Position numbers and translations under genes: made by a program
Assembly: GCA_017437785.1 (NCBI GenBank)
Contig: JAFRXH010000091.1
Location: forward strand, 1 to 64,000
DNA: 64,000 nt
Direction of reading: 5' to 3'
Source of the DNA: Lachnospiraceae bacterium
GTDB taxonomy: Bacteria; Bacillota; Clostridia; Lachnospirales; Lachnospiraceae
Notes under the pieces: generated by a model
Told to the model about the DNA's origin: nothing
The model's input: the letters and a program-made list of their open reading frames with translations, nothing else
The model's database searches: none
In this document: one piece after another, positions 1 to 9,461 of the stretch
Layout of the letters: each line of letters starts with the position of its first letter
How positions within the stretch are numbered: position 1 is the first letter of the stretch

Positions 1-498
1 GATGCCGACTGTAGGCTCATCAAAGATCAGAAGATCCGGATGATGGCCTATGGCGCAGGCTATGTTAAGCCTCCTCTTCATACCGCCGGAAAACGTTTTC
101 GCATAATCATTTTTCTTTTCCAGCAGTCCCACATATTCAAGCGACTCATCGATCCTCTTCTTAAGTTCCGCGCCTCTGATCCCGTAAAGTGATGTGAACA
201 GCTCCACGTTTTCCCATGCCTTGAGATTCCCGTGGATCGCAAGCTCCTGAGGGATATATCCCAGTTCAACGATCAGTTCCTTGCGGTGTCTGTCAAAATC
301 CTTTCCGTGGAATTCCACTGATCCCAAAGTCGGCTTTACTATTCCGCAGATCATGTTCATGGTGGTACTCTTACCTGCCCCGTTGGGTCCTAAGAGTCCG
401 AATATCTCTCCTTCTTCGATCGATATATTTAAGTTATCCACCACGACCCTGTTATCATACTTCTTTGTAAGGTCCTTTGTTTTCAAAATAGTTCCCAT
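1..498 (-). CDS. ABC transporter ATP-binding protein (3' end outside window)
   Basis: The first 166 codons of an ABC-type ATPase are visible; the C-terminus lies beyond base 1. Read on the minus strand, the protein starts MGTILKTKDLTKKYDNR. It has a Walker A motif GPNGAGKST near residue 40, a Q-loop (YIPQE), the ABC signature FSGGMKRRLNIA and a Walker B ending in LLIFDEPT. The ATG at 496-498 follows GGAGAG. This type couples ATP hydrolysis to a membrane permease, usually an ABC-2 exporter, whose gene would be downstream off the window. The start region carries a near-consensus -10 (TATAAT, 559-564) and a perfect palindrome, so repression by a TetR-like protein is a reasonable guess. The substrate cannot be told. 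Confidence 0.93.
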   Translation of the reverse strand, partial: MGTILKTKDLTKKYDNRVVVDNLNISIEEGEIFGLLGPNGAGKSTTMNMICGIVKPTLGSVEFHGKDFDRHRKELIVELGYIPQELAIHGNLKAWENVELFTSLYGIRGAELKKRIDESLEYVGLLEKKNDYAKTFSGGMKRRLNIACAIGHHPDLLIFDEPTVGI

Positions 499-523
499 AT
501 CTCTTCTCTCCATAAATTGATAA

Positions 524-538
524 AAGTCTGTCAGACTT
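524..538. promoter_or_regulatory. 15-bp perfect palindrome upstream of the ABC ATPase
   Basis: AAGTCTG-T-CAGACTT is a perfect inverted repeat with 7-bp arms and a 1-bp centre. It sits 26 bp before the ABC ATPase start and downstream of a TATAAT -10 box (559-564, minus strand), so it falls in the transcribed leader. That place and symmetry suit an operator for a TetR-type repressor that blocks elongation or initiation. No such regulator gene is in the visible part. Confidence 0.55.
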
Positions 539-610
539 GTACTTCATCTGATAAACCCATTATATTTACCGGCCATCCTCTTTTGTAGTGAAAAAAGAAC
601 TGTTTTTGAT

Positions 611-624
611 ATGACTTTAGTCAT
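611..624. promoter_or_regulatory. 14-bp palindrome between divergent genes
   Basis: ATGACT-TT-AGTCAT is a perfect inverted repeat, 6-bp arms and 2-bp centre, in the intergenic region between the ABC ATPase gene and the yqeY-like gene. It is just upstream of the predicted -35 of the latter. Possible operator; its binding protein is unknown. Confidence 0.3.
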
Positions 625-642
625 GATCTTTTGAATTTCTGT

Positions 643-671
643 TTGTGTAATGCATCGCAAAATGGTATATT
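643..671 (+). promoter_or_regulatory. Promoter of the yqeY-like gene
   Basis: TTGTGT (643-648), a 17-bp spacer and TATATT (666-671) fit a housekeeping sigma-A promoter reading toward the gene starting at 716. Confidence 0.5.
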
Positions 672-715
672 ATCAGTTAGAAAATATTTACAAAAGCACC
701 GGGAGGGAAAACAGA

Positions 716-1153
716 ATGCAATTTGAAAAACTTCAAAAAGACATGATCGCAGCCATGAAGGATCATAACAAAGAAAGAAAGGATGCCATCTCATCGGTGA
801 TACAGGCTATCAAAAAAACAGCTATCGATGAGGGCCACAGAGATGATATCGGAGAGGATCTGGTTGACCGTGTTATCCTTAAGGAACTTAAGTCGGTAAA
901 GGAGCAGATAGATTCCTGCCCCGACGAGCGCGCCGAACTGAAAGCCGGGTACCAATTCCGTTATGATGTGATCAGCGAATATGCTCCCAGCCTTATGAGC
1001 GCCGAAGAGGTAGAGGCCCTTCTCAAAGAAAAGTTTGCCGATCTGATAGCCACAAAGAACAAGGGACAGATCATGAAAACGGTAATGGGCGAGCTTAAAG
1101 GAAAAGCCGACGGAAAAGTTATCAACGAAGTTGTCGGAAAGCTGTGCAGCTAA
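716..1153 (+). CDS. yqeY: GatB/YqeY domain protein
   Basis: A 145-residue all-helical protein of the YqeY family, about the normal length of the standalone domain. The family shares its fold with the tail domain of GatB, the tRNA-dependent amidotransferase subunit, and may bind tRNA; its exact role is not established. Visible family features are the N-terminal run LQKDMIAAMK, conserved Lys/Arg-rich helices, and the C-terminal GKADGKVINEVV segment (G-x-A/D-G-x3-N/V). The ATG at 716 is chosen because GGGAGGG lies at 701-707; an earlier in-frame ATG at 650 lies upstream of the likely transcription start. A shared terminator follows, with a convergent gene on the other strand. Confidence 0.88.
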   Translation: MQFEKLQKDMIAAMKDHNKERKDAISSVIQAIKKTAIDEGHRDDIGEDLVDRVILKELKSVKEQIDSCPDERAELKAGYQFRYDVISEYAPSLMSAEEVEALLKEKFADLIATKNKGQIMKTVMGELKGKADGKVINEVVGKLCS

Positions 1154-1164
1154 ATAAAGATACC

Positions 1165-1193
1165 AAAAAAGCCGGGAGATCCCCGGCTTTTTA
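1165..1193. terminator. Bidirectional terminator
   Basis: GCCGGG (1171-1176) and CCCGGC (1182-1187) form a stem with a 5-nt loop, with A-run before and T-run after. It serves the yqeY-like gene on the plus strand and the TSCPD gene on the minus strand. Confidence 0.85.
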
Positions 1194-1229
1194 TTTCATA
1201 TGCCCGCCCTGACTGACAAAGCCTTTATC

Positions 1230-1496
1230 TTATTCAGCTGCCATATCGGCCATGGCTTTTTCAAGTGCCATGGATAACTGGTCTGCGCAGGAGGTTCCTC
1301 TCATGCCGCACTGATTGCCTTTAAGTATCCCTGCTATCTCTGATGCATCCTTTCCTTCCACAAGCTTGCCTATCGCCTTCAGATTGCCGTTACAGCCGCC
1401 TTCAAACACAAGATCGTGGACCGTCCTGTCATCATCAAGCTTAAAATAGATCTTTCTTGAGCATACTCCGCTCGGCGTGTAGGAATAACCTTTCAT
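1230..1496 (-). CDS. TSCPD domain protein (TIGR03905-like)
   Basis: An 88-residue protein of the small standalone TSCPD family. The TSCPD domain also occurs at the C-terminus of B12-dependent ribonucleotide reductase, where its cysteines serve redox regeneration; the role of the short form is unknown. Visible features are Cys residues in PSGVCSRKI, GGCNGN, NQCGMRG and GTSCADQL, the last being the name-giving region. It starts six bases downstream of the flippase stop, so the two are probably one transcript ending at the terminator near 1180. Confidence 0.85.
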   Translation of the reverse strand: MKGYSYTPSGVCSRKIYFKLDDDRTVHDLVFEGGCNGNLKAIGKLVEGKDASEIAGILKGNQCGMRGTSCADQLSMALEKAMADMAAE

Positions 1497-1502
1497 CTTT
1501 AT

Positions 1503-3086
1503 TTACCTCCTCTTTATGATATGTTTTAATTCTGTGACAGTCACGGCCTTAAATGCGATGAGCATTATCACATATACGATCATCGCTGTCACTATAGCGA
1601 TCACCATGGCTATCAGCATACCTGTGAGCCCCTTAAGCACCGTATATACCACAAATGCCGCCACTCCCATTACACAGGCTGCGGCAAAGGGCCTGACAAA
1701 GGCATCCTTAAACTTAAAGCTGTATCCCTCAAGAGCAGCAATGCTGCGGCAGTTGAGTATGCATACCAGCAAAGGGAAACTGACATTTCCTATGATCAGG
1801 GCATATACGCCAAGGTCCGTAAAGTACAGACATCCAGCCACTATTACCACATGAAAGGCCAATGATATACCCGAGTGGATCACCGGCAGCCGCATCTTAT
1901 CGCAGCCCTGGAGTATGGATGTACTGAGCGTCGACAGCGCATAGAATACAACAGCTGTAGAGCCGGTCTGGAGCAAAGTGACCGCCATATCCATCATATC
2001 TCCAAGTCTCGGGAAAAGCACACCCATAACGGGCTCTGCTAATACGGCCAGCCCTATGGCCGACGGAATGGCTATGAGCATATTTACCTTGATAACGGTG
2101 TCGGTCTTAGCCCTTACCTTATCCTTTTCTCCCTTTGTATGGGAAGCAACTATACTGGGAAGTGTAGCGCTGGCCATGGCCGTTGCTATAGCTGTGGGCA
2201 GATTTATCATCTGGTTGTACTGGGTATTGAACACACCCTGCAGATCGGTTGCCGTAGTCTGATCCACACCCTTAAGCGCCATCAGGTTTCCGAAAAGGAA
2301 ATCATCCAGCGTATAGCCAAGCTGGTAAATACTCTGACTGATTATAACAGGCAGGACCGTTAAGAATACCGCTTTTACCAGCAGCCTGTGATCCTCCGCA
2401 GGCATGTCTCCCAGATCTTTTGTTCTGATCGTAAGCTGCCTGGCAACAAACAGGATCATAAAGAGTATAAGCGCTGACAATGCACCCAAAAGCGTCCCGA
2501 AGGTGCCTCCCATGGCTCCGTACGCCGCTGCATTCTTCCCTGCCGCCATATTAGTGAAATATGCCGCCGCCCATACACTGACAACAGCATTTACTATCTG
2601 TTCGATCACCTGGGATACCGCCGTAGGCACCATGTTTCTGTGCCCCTGGAAAAAGCCCCTGCAGCAGCCCAGCATCGCCACAACGAAAACGGTGGGCGCC
2701 AGCACACGAAGGGGCATCTCCAGCCCTTCCTTACGGTACAGCTTTGCAAATAGTTCAGCGCCTTTATACAGGGCTATGGAAGCAATAAGGCCCGTACATA
2801 CCGCAAAGATCAGCGCATCATGAAACAGCCTGTGGGCATTCTTTTTATCACCCTTAGCCAGACGTGCACTCATAAGCTTTGAGATGGCTAAAGGCATGCT
2901 GTATGAAGAAAGTGTAAGTGCTATGTTATAAAGGCCGAATGCCACCGAATAAAGCCCGTTTCCGGTATTACCCAGGATATTTGCCATGGGGATACGGTAA
3001 ATAAAGCCTATCACCTTACTGATAAGCCCGGCTGCTGCCAGTATACTGCCCTGAAGGACCAGGTTTTTCTTGAGACGTTCGTTCAT
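1503..3086 (-). CDS. Polysaccharide/lipid II flippase, MurJ/SpoVB-like
   Basis: A 527-residue polytopic membrane protein with about 14 hydrophobic segments, in the MOP superfamily branch that includes SpoVB, MurJ and oligosaccharide flippases. The N-terminus (GLISKVIGFIYRIPMANILG) matches the SpoVB-type opening closely. Such proteins flip undecaprenyl-linked sugars across the cytoplasmic membrane for peptidoglycan or polysaccharide synthesis. The start is oddly placed: the 14 bases upstream are GTTTTTCTTTATAA with no Shine-Dalgarno sequence, being the U-tract of the preceding terminator. Expression may therefore depend on readthrough or on atypical initiation. Whether it is MurJ, SpoVB or a capsule flippase cannot be decided from sequence alone. 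Confidence 0.88.
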   Translation of the reverse strand: MNERLKKNLVLQGSILAAAGLISKVIGFIYRIPMANILGNTGNGLYSVAFGLYNIALTLSSYSMPLAISKLMSARLAKGDKKNAHRLFHDALIFAVCTGLIASIALYKGAELFAKLYRKEGLEMPLRVLAPTVFVVAMLGCCRGFFQGHRNMVPTAVSQVIEQIVNAVVSVWAAAYFTNMAAGKNAAAYGAMGGTFGTLLGALSALILFMILFVARQLTIRTKDLGDMPAEDHRLLVKAVFLTVLPVIISQSIYQLGYTLDDFLFGNLMALKGVDQTTATDLQGVFNTQYNQMINLPTAIATAMASATLPSIVASHTKGEKDKVRAKTDTVIKVNMLIAIPSAIGLAVLAEPVMGVLFPRLGDMMDMAVTLLQTGSTAVVFYALSTLSTSILQGCDKMRLPVIHSGISLAFHVVIVAGCLYFTDLGVYALIIGNVSFPLLVCILNCRSIAALEGYSFKFKDAFVRPFAAACVMGVAAFVVYTVLKGLTGMLIAMVIAIVTAMIVYVIMLIAFKAVTVTELKHIIKRR

Positions 3087-3090
3087 TTAT

Positions 3091-3121
3091 AAAGAAAAAC
3101 AGGGCAGGATAAAGCCTGCCC
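3091..3121 (-). terminator. Terminator touching the flippase start
   Basis: On the minus strand, GGGCAGG-CTTTAT-CCTGCCC (3102-3121) is followed by TGTTTTTCTTT. It ends the transcript of the 68-residue gene and the ATP synthase operon tail. The U-tract finishes five bases before the flippase ATG, so it could also act as an attenuator. Confidence 0.8.
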
Positions 3122-3147
3122 CTGCAATAATACGATCAAACAACAAT

Positions 3148-3354
3148 TCAGCCAAGTGCCTTTTTCTTGTATTCAGCGCATTCTTCGGGAGTACCTATCT
3201 CACGATATGCCTGAAGCTCCTGAAGAAGGCTCACCAGATAATCCACATCCTTCTGGCGCATCACGGAACTAGCAGTCTGGAGCACACCTGCTCCCTCATC
3301 TCCGATGGCAAGTGAATCCATTAAAACCTTAAGATCATCTTTATTCTCAGCCAT
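3148..3354 (-). CDS. Small protein of unknown function
   Basis: A 68-residue, acidic, probably helical cytosolic protein (begins MAENKDDLKVLMDSLAIG) with no family I recognise. It is supported by a clear ribosome site (GGGAGG, 7 nt from the ATG) and a strong terminator directly after it. It is the last gene on the tail of the ATP synthase operon, 75 bp after the 222-residue unknown gene. No membrane segment or metal motif is visible. Confidence 0.6.
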   Translation of the reverse strand: MAENKDDLKVLMDSLAIGDEGAGVLQTASSVMRQKDVDYLVSLLQELQAYREIGTPEECAEYKKKALG

Positions 3355-3429
3355 AACAACCTCCCGTGAAAAAGTCTTACGAAATTATAGCATAGCCCCC
3401 GCTCTTTTGTCCATATATAAAAGCAATAC

Positions 3430-4098
3430 TCAGCTCCACAGCTTAGACTTTGCTTCAGCGGTAAGACCTGCACGCTGGTCATAGAAAAGCGCGCTTGCCA
3501 CAGACCCTTTGGTAACATACCAGCGGTCACTTCCGTCAAACTTTGACAGTTCGATATTCACCTGGTTTCCTGCCGCATTGCTCTTTACCCAGTATACGAT
3601 ATTGAGCCTGCCAAGCTGCTCAAGGCTCTGCGAATTAAGTGTATCCGTATTGGGACGGTTAAAGTGAAGACTTACCGAAAGAGGCTGTGCAGGATGGAAA
3701 CCGTTTCCTGCAACAGCGCCGTCAAAATAGGCTCTGGGCAACCAGCGGTAATCATCAGCCTTAAGGCGGTCGTTCATATAGTTATCCCAGCCTCCGTTAG
3801 TGCCGCCCTCGGTAAAGCCGCGGCCGAAAGGCTCAAGATCCGCAAACAGATACTTCATCATGCTAAGGCCTGTATCCCTGTCAGCTGTAAGAGCCATAAC
3901 AGCATATACATAATATGCCGCCACACTCCCGGGATCGGCGACATTTACCGCAGCCTTAAGCTCTTCAAGATCCTCTACAGGCTTAAGCTCTATACGCCTG
4001 TCGGTCATCCATGAGGCATCAAGACCTGCTGCTCCCCCTCCTGCGACTGCTGATGCGATGTCGTTAACGGAACTCATCATTTTGTCAAATAAACCCAT
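3430..4098 (-). CDS. Conserved-looking protein of unknown function next to atpC
   Basis: A 222-residue protein starting MGLFDKMMSSVNDIASAV. I do not recognise a named family. It has a Gly/Ala-rich amphipathic N-terminus, a middle region with conserved-looking aromatic residues (DNYMNDRLKADDYRWLPRAY), and a beta-rich end including FNRPNTDTLNS and RWYVTKGSVAS. There is no signal peptide or membrane helix. The ATG at 4096-4098 is preferred over the in-frame one at 4116 because GAGGAGGGG lies 8 to 10 bases before it. It begins 28 bp after atpC in the same direction, so it is probably co-transcribed, but that does not prove a role in the ATPase. Confidence 0.75.
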   Translation of the reverse strand: MGLFDKMMSSVNDIASAVAGGGAAGLDASWMTDRRIELKPVEDLEELKAAVNVADPGSVAAYYVYAVMALTADRDTGLSMMKYLFADLEPFGRGFTEGGTNGGWDNYMNDRLKADDYRWLPRAYFDGAVAGNGFHPAQPLSVSLHFNRPNTDTLNSQSLEQLGRLNIVYWVKSNAAGNQVNIELSKFDGSDRWYVTKGSVASALFYDQRAGLTAEAKSKLWS

Positions 4099-4125
4099 TT
4101 TTTTACCCCTCCTCATTTATAAAGA

Positions 4126-5927
<1,802 letters not shown>

Positions 5928-6839
5928 CTATCTTTCCTCCATCTGCTGCCGCGCTCTTTTAAGCCTGCGCATCCTCTGGGCCTTTGCTCCGGCAGATACT
6001 TCAGTTATCTGCTGGGTTATGGCAGCCTGTCTTACCCTGTTATATTCTTTCTTAAGTCTTGTGAGCAGCTCCTCCGCATTACGGTTTGCGTTGCTCATTG
6101 CGTTCATCCTTGAATTCTGCTCGGCCGAGAACGAATCCACCAAAGCTCCGTAGATAAAGCCCGCCACATATGAGGGGATCATGGAATCGAGCACCGATGT
6201 GGGCGATGGTTCAAAACGGTATTCTTTCTCATCCTTTTTTCTGCTTTTAACGAAATCCCTGCGTGAAAAAGGCAGTACCCTTGCCTGTCTTACAACACAG
6301 CTAAGCTCACTTTCCATATCGCTGTATATGACGGTGATCTCGTCGGTCCTGCCGCTGTCATACTCATCAAGAAGCAGGGCGGATATCTCCCTGGCTCTCT
6401 CAAAAGTGGGATCCTGTGCCGAATAATAAAATGTCTCCTCTATGGGGAGTTTGTGCTTCTTAAAATATCTGCGCCCGTAATCGCCCACCACATACAGGCG
6501 GACATTGCGGTGCTTTTTCATCTCTTCTTCAGCGGCACGTATCACATTATGATTATAGCCGCCTGCCAGCCCGCGATCTGCTGTTATGACCAGAAAAGCA
6601 TGTTTGCTGATCTCTTTTTTATGGTCCTTGGGATAAAAATAATGCGAATCAACATCCCCGGTACTCTGGAAGATCCGCTTTATCTCGTTTTCCGTGGCAT
6701 CGAAATACGGCCTTGTCTTTGCCAGTCCTTCCTTTGCCTTGCGCAGCTTCGCCGATGATATCAGGTACATGGCATTGGTGATCTTTTTTGTATTACGCAC
6801 GCTGTCGATGCGCTGCTTTATCTCTCTTGCATTTGCCAT
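5928..6839 (-). CDS. atpG: F1Fo ATP synthase subunit gamma
   Basis: A 303-residue gamma subunit, slightly longer than the usual 285-290. It forms the coiled-coil rotor shaft in F1. The N-terminal helix (REIKQRIDSVRNTKKITNAM) and the C-terminal helix (SNANRNAEELLTRLKKEYN, RQAAITQQITEVSAGA) carry the family motifs. The middle Rossmann-like region includes ITADRGLAGGYN. The extra length is in the region after position 175, including a basic SRRDFVKSRKKDEKE stretch. The first 22 bases overlap the end of the alpha gene, an unusually long overlap that suggests tight translational coupling. Confidence 0.96.
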   Translation of the reverse strand: MANAREIKQRIDSVRNTKKITNAMYLISSAKLRKAKEGLAKTRPYFDATENEIKRIFQSTGDVDSHYFYPKDHKKEISKHAFLVITADRGLAGGYNHNVIRAAEEEMKKHRNVRLYVVGDYGRRYFKKHKLPIEETFYYSAQDPTFERAREISALLLDEYDSGRTDEITVIYSDMESELSCVVRQARVLPFSRRDFVKSRKKDEKEYRFEPSPTSVLDSMIPSYVAGFIYGALVDSFSAEQNSRMNAMSNANRNAEELLTRLKKEYNRVRQAAITQQITEVSAGAKAQRMRRLKRARQQMEER

Positions 6840-8569
6840 GTTTTTAAAAACTCCCCGGCCGTGGATCTGATCGTTTCGCGCAGCTCATCACTGAGCTTAC
6901 CGCTCTTATCTATCTCGTTACAGATACCTTTGTGCATACTCTCAAAGTGTTTAAGCAGATCGTCTATAAACGGCCTTATCTGCTTAAGCTCAAGATCCAT
7001 AAGCAGCCGTGCCGTGGCCGTTACAAGTATTATGACCATACTGTGCAGCGGATAAGGCTTACCCGTAGGCTGACGCAGTATCTGCATCAGACCCTGGCCG
7101 TATTTGAGCTGCTTCTTCGTAGACTCGTCCAGATCGCTCGAAAACTGTGTGAATACTTCCATCTCACGGTACTGTGCCAGATCAAGACGCAGACTGCCGG
7201 CTGCCGCCTTCATCGCCTTGGTCTGTGCGGCACCGCCCACACGCGAAACAGAAAGACCTACATTGACCGCAGGACGCTGGCCCGCAAAGAAAAGGCTGCT
7301 CTCTAAGAATATCTGGCCATCGGTGATCGATATTATATTCGTGGGGATGTATGCCGAAACATCACCTTCCTGGGTCTCAACTATGGGAAGGGCTGTGATA
7401 CTGCCGCCTCCCAGCTCGTCATTAAGACGCGCAGAGCGCTCTAAGAGTCTTGAGTGCAGGTAGAATACATCACCCGGATAAGCTTCACGTCCGGGCGAAC
7501 GTTCCAGCAGCAGCGAAAGTGCCCTGTAAGCTACGGCGTGCTTGGAAAGATCGTCATATACGATCAGCACGTCTTTTCCCTGATACATAAAATATTCTGC
7601 CAGTGCAGTCCCCGCATAGGGGGCGATATACTGAACGGGAGCCGTTTCACTCGCAGACGCACTTACGACCACAGTATGCTTCATGGCTCCTTTTTTCCTA
7701 AGCATCTCAACCAGACGCGAAACGCTGCTGGCTTTCTGACCGATAGCCACATAGATACAGATCACATCTTCCTGGTTAAGTATGGCATCGATAGCTATGG
7801 AAGTCTTGCCGGTCTGACGGTCTCCGATTATCAGCTCACGCTGTCCCCTGCCTATAGGGAACATTGAATCTATGGAAAGAATTCCCGTATACATAGGCGT
7901 ATTGACGGCCTGGCGCTCCACTATCCCGGGAGCCGGGGATTCCACAGCCCTGTAATCCACACTCTGTATAGGGCCGCCGTCATCGATCGCTTCGCCCAGC
8001 GCATTGACCACCCTGCCCAGATATCCGTCACCCACAGGAATGCCGGCAGTCTTACCGGTGCGTCGTACACGGCTTCCCTCACGTACATCCGTATCATCAC
8101 CGAAAAGGATAACGCCCAGGCTGTCCCTGCGGATATCCTGGACCATTCCTTTTACTCCGGATTCGAATACCACTATCTCGCCGTATACAGCCTTATCAAG
8201 TCCCCTGATGATGGCTATGCCGTCACCGATGGTTAGGACTTCACCCTCCTCACGTGAGAGTGTCTCCACATTCCAGCTGTCTATCGCGCTCTTGAAAAGA
8301 CTTATCACATCGGAAGAATCATCATCACGTCTGACAACCTCTTCCAGTATCTCCTTTAACTGTGCAAAACGCCCCTGCTTGCTGCGGTCATATACATCAT
8401 CACCTACGACCAGTTTAAAACCGTTACCCAGGTCTTCATCCTGCTTATAGACCAGTTCATATTCCCTGGCATAGCGTCTTCCTAAGAACTCCTTAAGACG
8501 CTCTTCCTGCTGGGTATCGGGTTTCTTAGCCGCATACAGATATGCGCGGGGGGCCTTCTTTTCAGCCAT
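6818..8569 (-). CDS. atpA: F1Fo ATP synthase alpha subunit with fused delta C-terminal domain
   Basis: A 583-residue protein, about 80 longer than an ordinary alpha subunit. Residues about 86-583 are a normal alpha: the N-terminal helix (VISLFKSAIDSW), Walker A GDRQTGKTS at 249-257, Walker B DVLIVYDDLSKHA, and the arginine-finger region SVSRVGGAAQ. Residues 1-80 do not belong to alpha. The segment GNGFKLVVGDDVYDRSKQGR followed by FAQLKEIL matches the C-terminal domain of delta (E. coli: [20 protein letters not shown]). The eight-base overlap with atpF and the absence of any other gene between b and alpha mean there is no separate atpH here. In other enzymes the delta N-terminal domain binds the alpha N-terminus and its C-terminal domain binds b. 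Here a covalent link appears to replace the first contact. I see a single open frame, so an assembly artefact is unlikely. Confidence 0.93.
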   Translation of the reverse strand: MAEKKAPRAYLYAAKKPDTQQEERLKEFLGRRYAREYELVYKQDEDLGNGFKLVVGDDVYDRSKQGRFAQLKEILEEVVRRDDDSSDVISLFKSAIDSWNVETLSREEGEVLTIGDGIAIIRGLDKAVYGEIVVFESGVKGMVQDIRRDSLGVILFGDDTDVREGSRVRRTGKTAGIPVGDGYLGRVVNALGEAIDDGGPIQSVDYRAVESPAPGIVERQAVNTPMYTGILSIDSMFPIGRGQRELIIGDRQTGKTSIAIDAILNQEDVICIYVAIGQKASSVSRLVEMLRKKGAMKHTVVVSASASETAPVQYIAPYAGTALAEYFMYQGKDVLIVYDDLSKHAVAYRALSLLLERSPGREAYPGDVFYLHSRLLERSARLNDELGGGSITALPIVETQEGDVSAYIPTNIISITDGQIFLESSLFFAGQRPAVNVGLSVSRVGGAAQTKAMKAAAGSLRLDLAQYREMEVFTQFSSDLDESTKKQLKYGQGLMQILRQPTGKPYPLHSMVIILVTATARLLMDLELKQIRPFIDDLLKHFESMHKGICNEIDKSGKLSDELRETIRSTAGEFLKTWQMQER

Positions 8570-9050
8570 TTGCCTTCGTCCTTTCCGCCTCTTTTATAAA
8601 CTCATCGTAAGGATCGGCAGCATCCTCGCCCTGCATGAGCTTCTTAGCCGCCTGCTCGATCATCTCCGAAATATCCTGCTTTGCCCCGCCGATGATGGCC
8701 TTCTTCTCGCGTTCGGCCTGTGCACGTGCATCAGAAAGTATCTGTCTGGCTTCTTCCTTAGCCGAACTGATCTGCTCCTTCTTAAGCTCCTCTAACTCCT
8801 GTGCAGCTGCCTTCCTGCTCTCGACAAGCTCTGCCTCGGCTTCCTTTATCTTATCTTCATACTCGGCAAGCTTCTTTTTGGCAGCCATCTCGGCATTTAC
8901 GGCCCCTTCCGTAAGATCCCTTATCTGATCCGCCCTTTTATCCATGAATTTGACGACAGGCGCATACAGCAGGATATATAATCCCGCGAAAAGGATCACC
9001 GCATTAAAAAGATGCAGGAGTATCTGTACAAAATCTATTCCCAAAGGCAT
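8562..9050 (-). CDS. atpF: F1Fo ATP synthase subunit b
   Basis: A 162-residue peripheral-stalk subunit of normal length. One N-terminal membrane helix (LLHLFNAVILFAGLYILLYAPV) is followed by a long charged Ala/Glu/Lys-rich helix that dimerises as a coiled coil, with the conserved AREEA-like region visible as AKEEARQIL. It normally contacts the delta C-terminal domain, here on the alpha fusion. It lies between atpE and the fused gene and overlaps the latter by eight bases. Confidence 0.95.
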   Translation of the reverse strand: MPLGIDFVQILLHLFNAVILFAGLYILLYAPVVKFMDKRADQIRDLTEGAVNAEMAAKKKLAEYEDKIKEAEAELVESRKAAAQELEELKKEQISSAKEEARQILSDARAQAEREKKAIIGGAKQDISEMIEQAAKKLMQGEDAADPYDEFIKEAERTKANG

Positions 9051-9065
9051 TTTGAATGCTCCTCC

Positions 9066-9461
9066 TTACAGGACGAATACGATCAATATTGCTACTATCA
9101 GTGCGTAGATAACGACTGTCTCTATGAACACAAGGCCCAGCATAAGCTGTGTCTGGATCTTGCCTGCAGCCTCGGGCTGACGTGCCACGCCTTCATTGGA
9201 CTTTGCGATAGCTATACCCATTGCCATGGCGCCGGATAAAGCTGCCAGACCTATTGCGATCGCCGCTGCTATAGCCTTGCTGCCTGTTGCATTATCTGCC
9301 GCAGCCGCCGCTGCCGGAGCTGTCGCATCTTCACCTGCCATCACCACCACGGCTTTCTGCGGTCCTGCCGCATGAGCCTTTATCGCGCCGGCAAAGGTGA
9401 ATCCGGTGAGCAAAAGTATCACTGCCGCAAGTACGATGGATAAGGATTTAAGCTTCTTCAT
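9066..9461 (-). CDS. atpE: F1Fo ATP synthase subunit c with N-terminal extension
   Basis: A 131-residue c subunit; the usual length is 70-90. The canonical hairpin is residues 60-131: helix 1 with Gly/Ala repeats, the loop ARQPE at 93-97, and helix 2 with the ion-binding Glu114 in FIETVVIYAL. Before it is a signal-peptide-like stretch (MKKLKSLSIVLAAVILLLTG, possible cleavage after AHA at residue 31) and an Ala-rich linker of about 30 residues. If cleaved, the mature c would have an outward tail; if not, a third membrane helix. By alignment to Na+-binding c subunits, the Gln ligand position is Met81, with Thr115 and Tyr119 present. That argues for H+ rather than Na+ but is not decisive. Confidence 0.95.
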   Translation of the reverse strand: MKKLKSLSIVLAAVILLLTGFTFAGAIKAHAAGPQKAVVVMAGEDATAPAAAAAADNATGSKAIAAAIAIGLAALSGAMAMGIAIAKSNEGVARQPEAAGKIQTQLMLGLVFIETVVIYALIVAILIVFVL

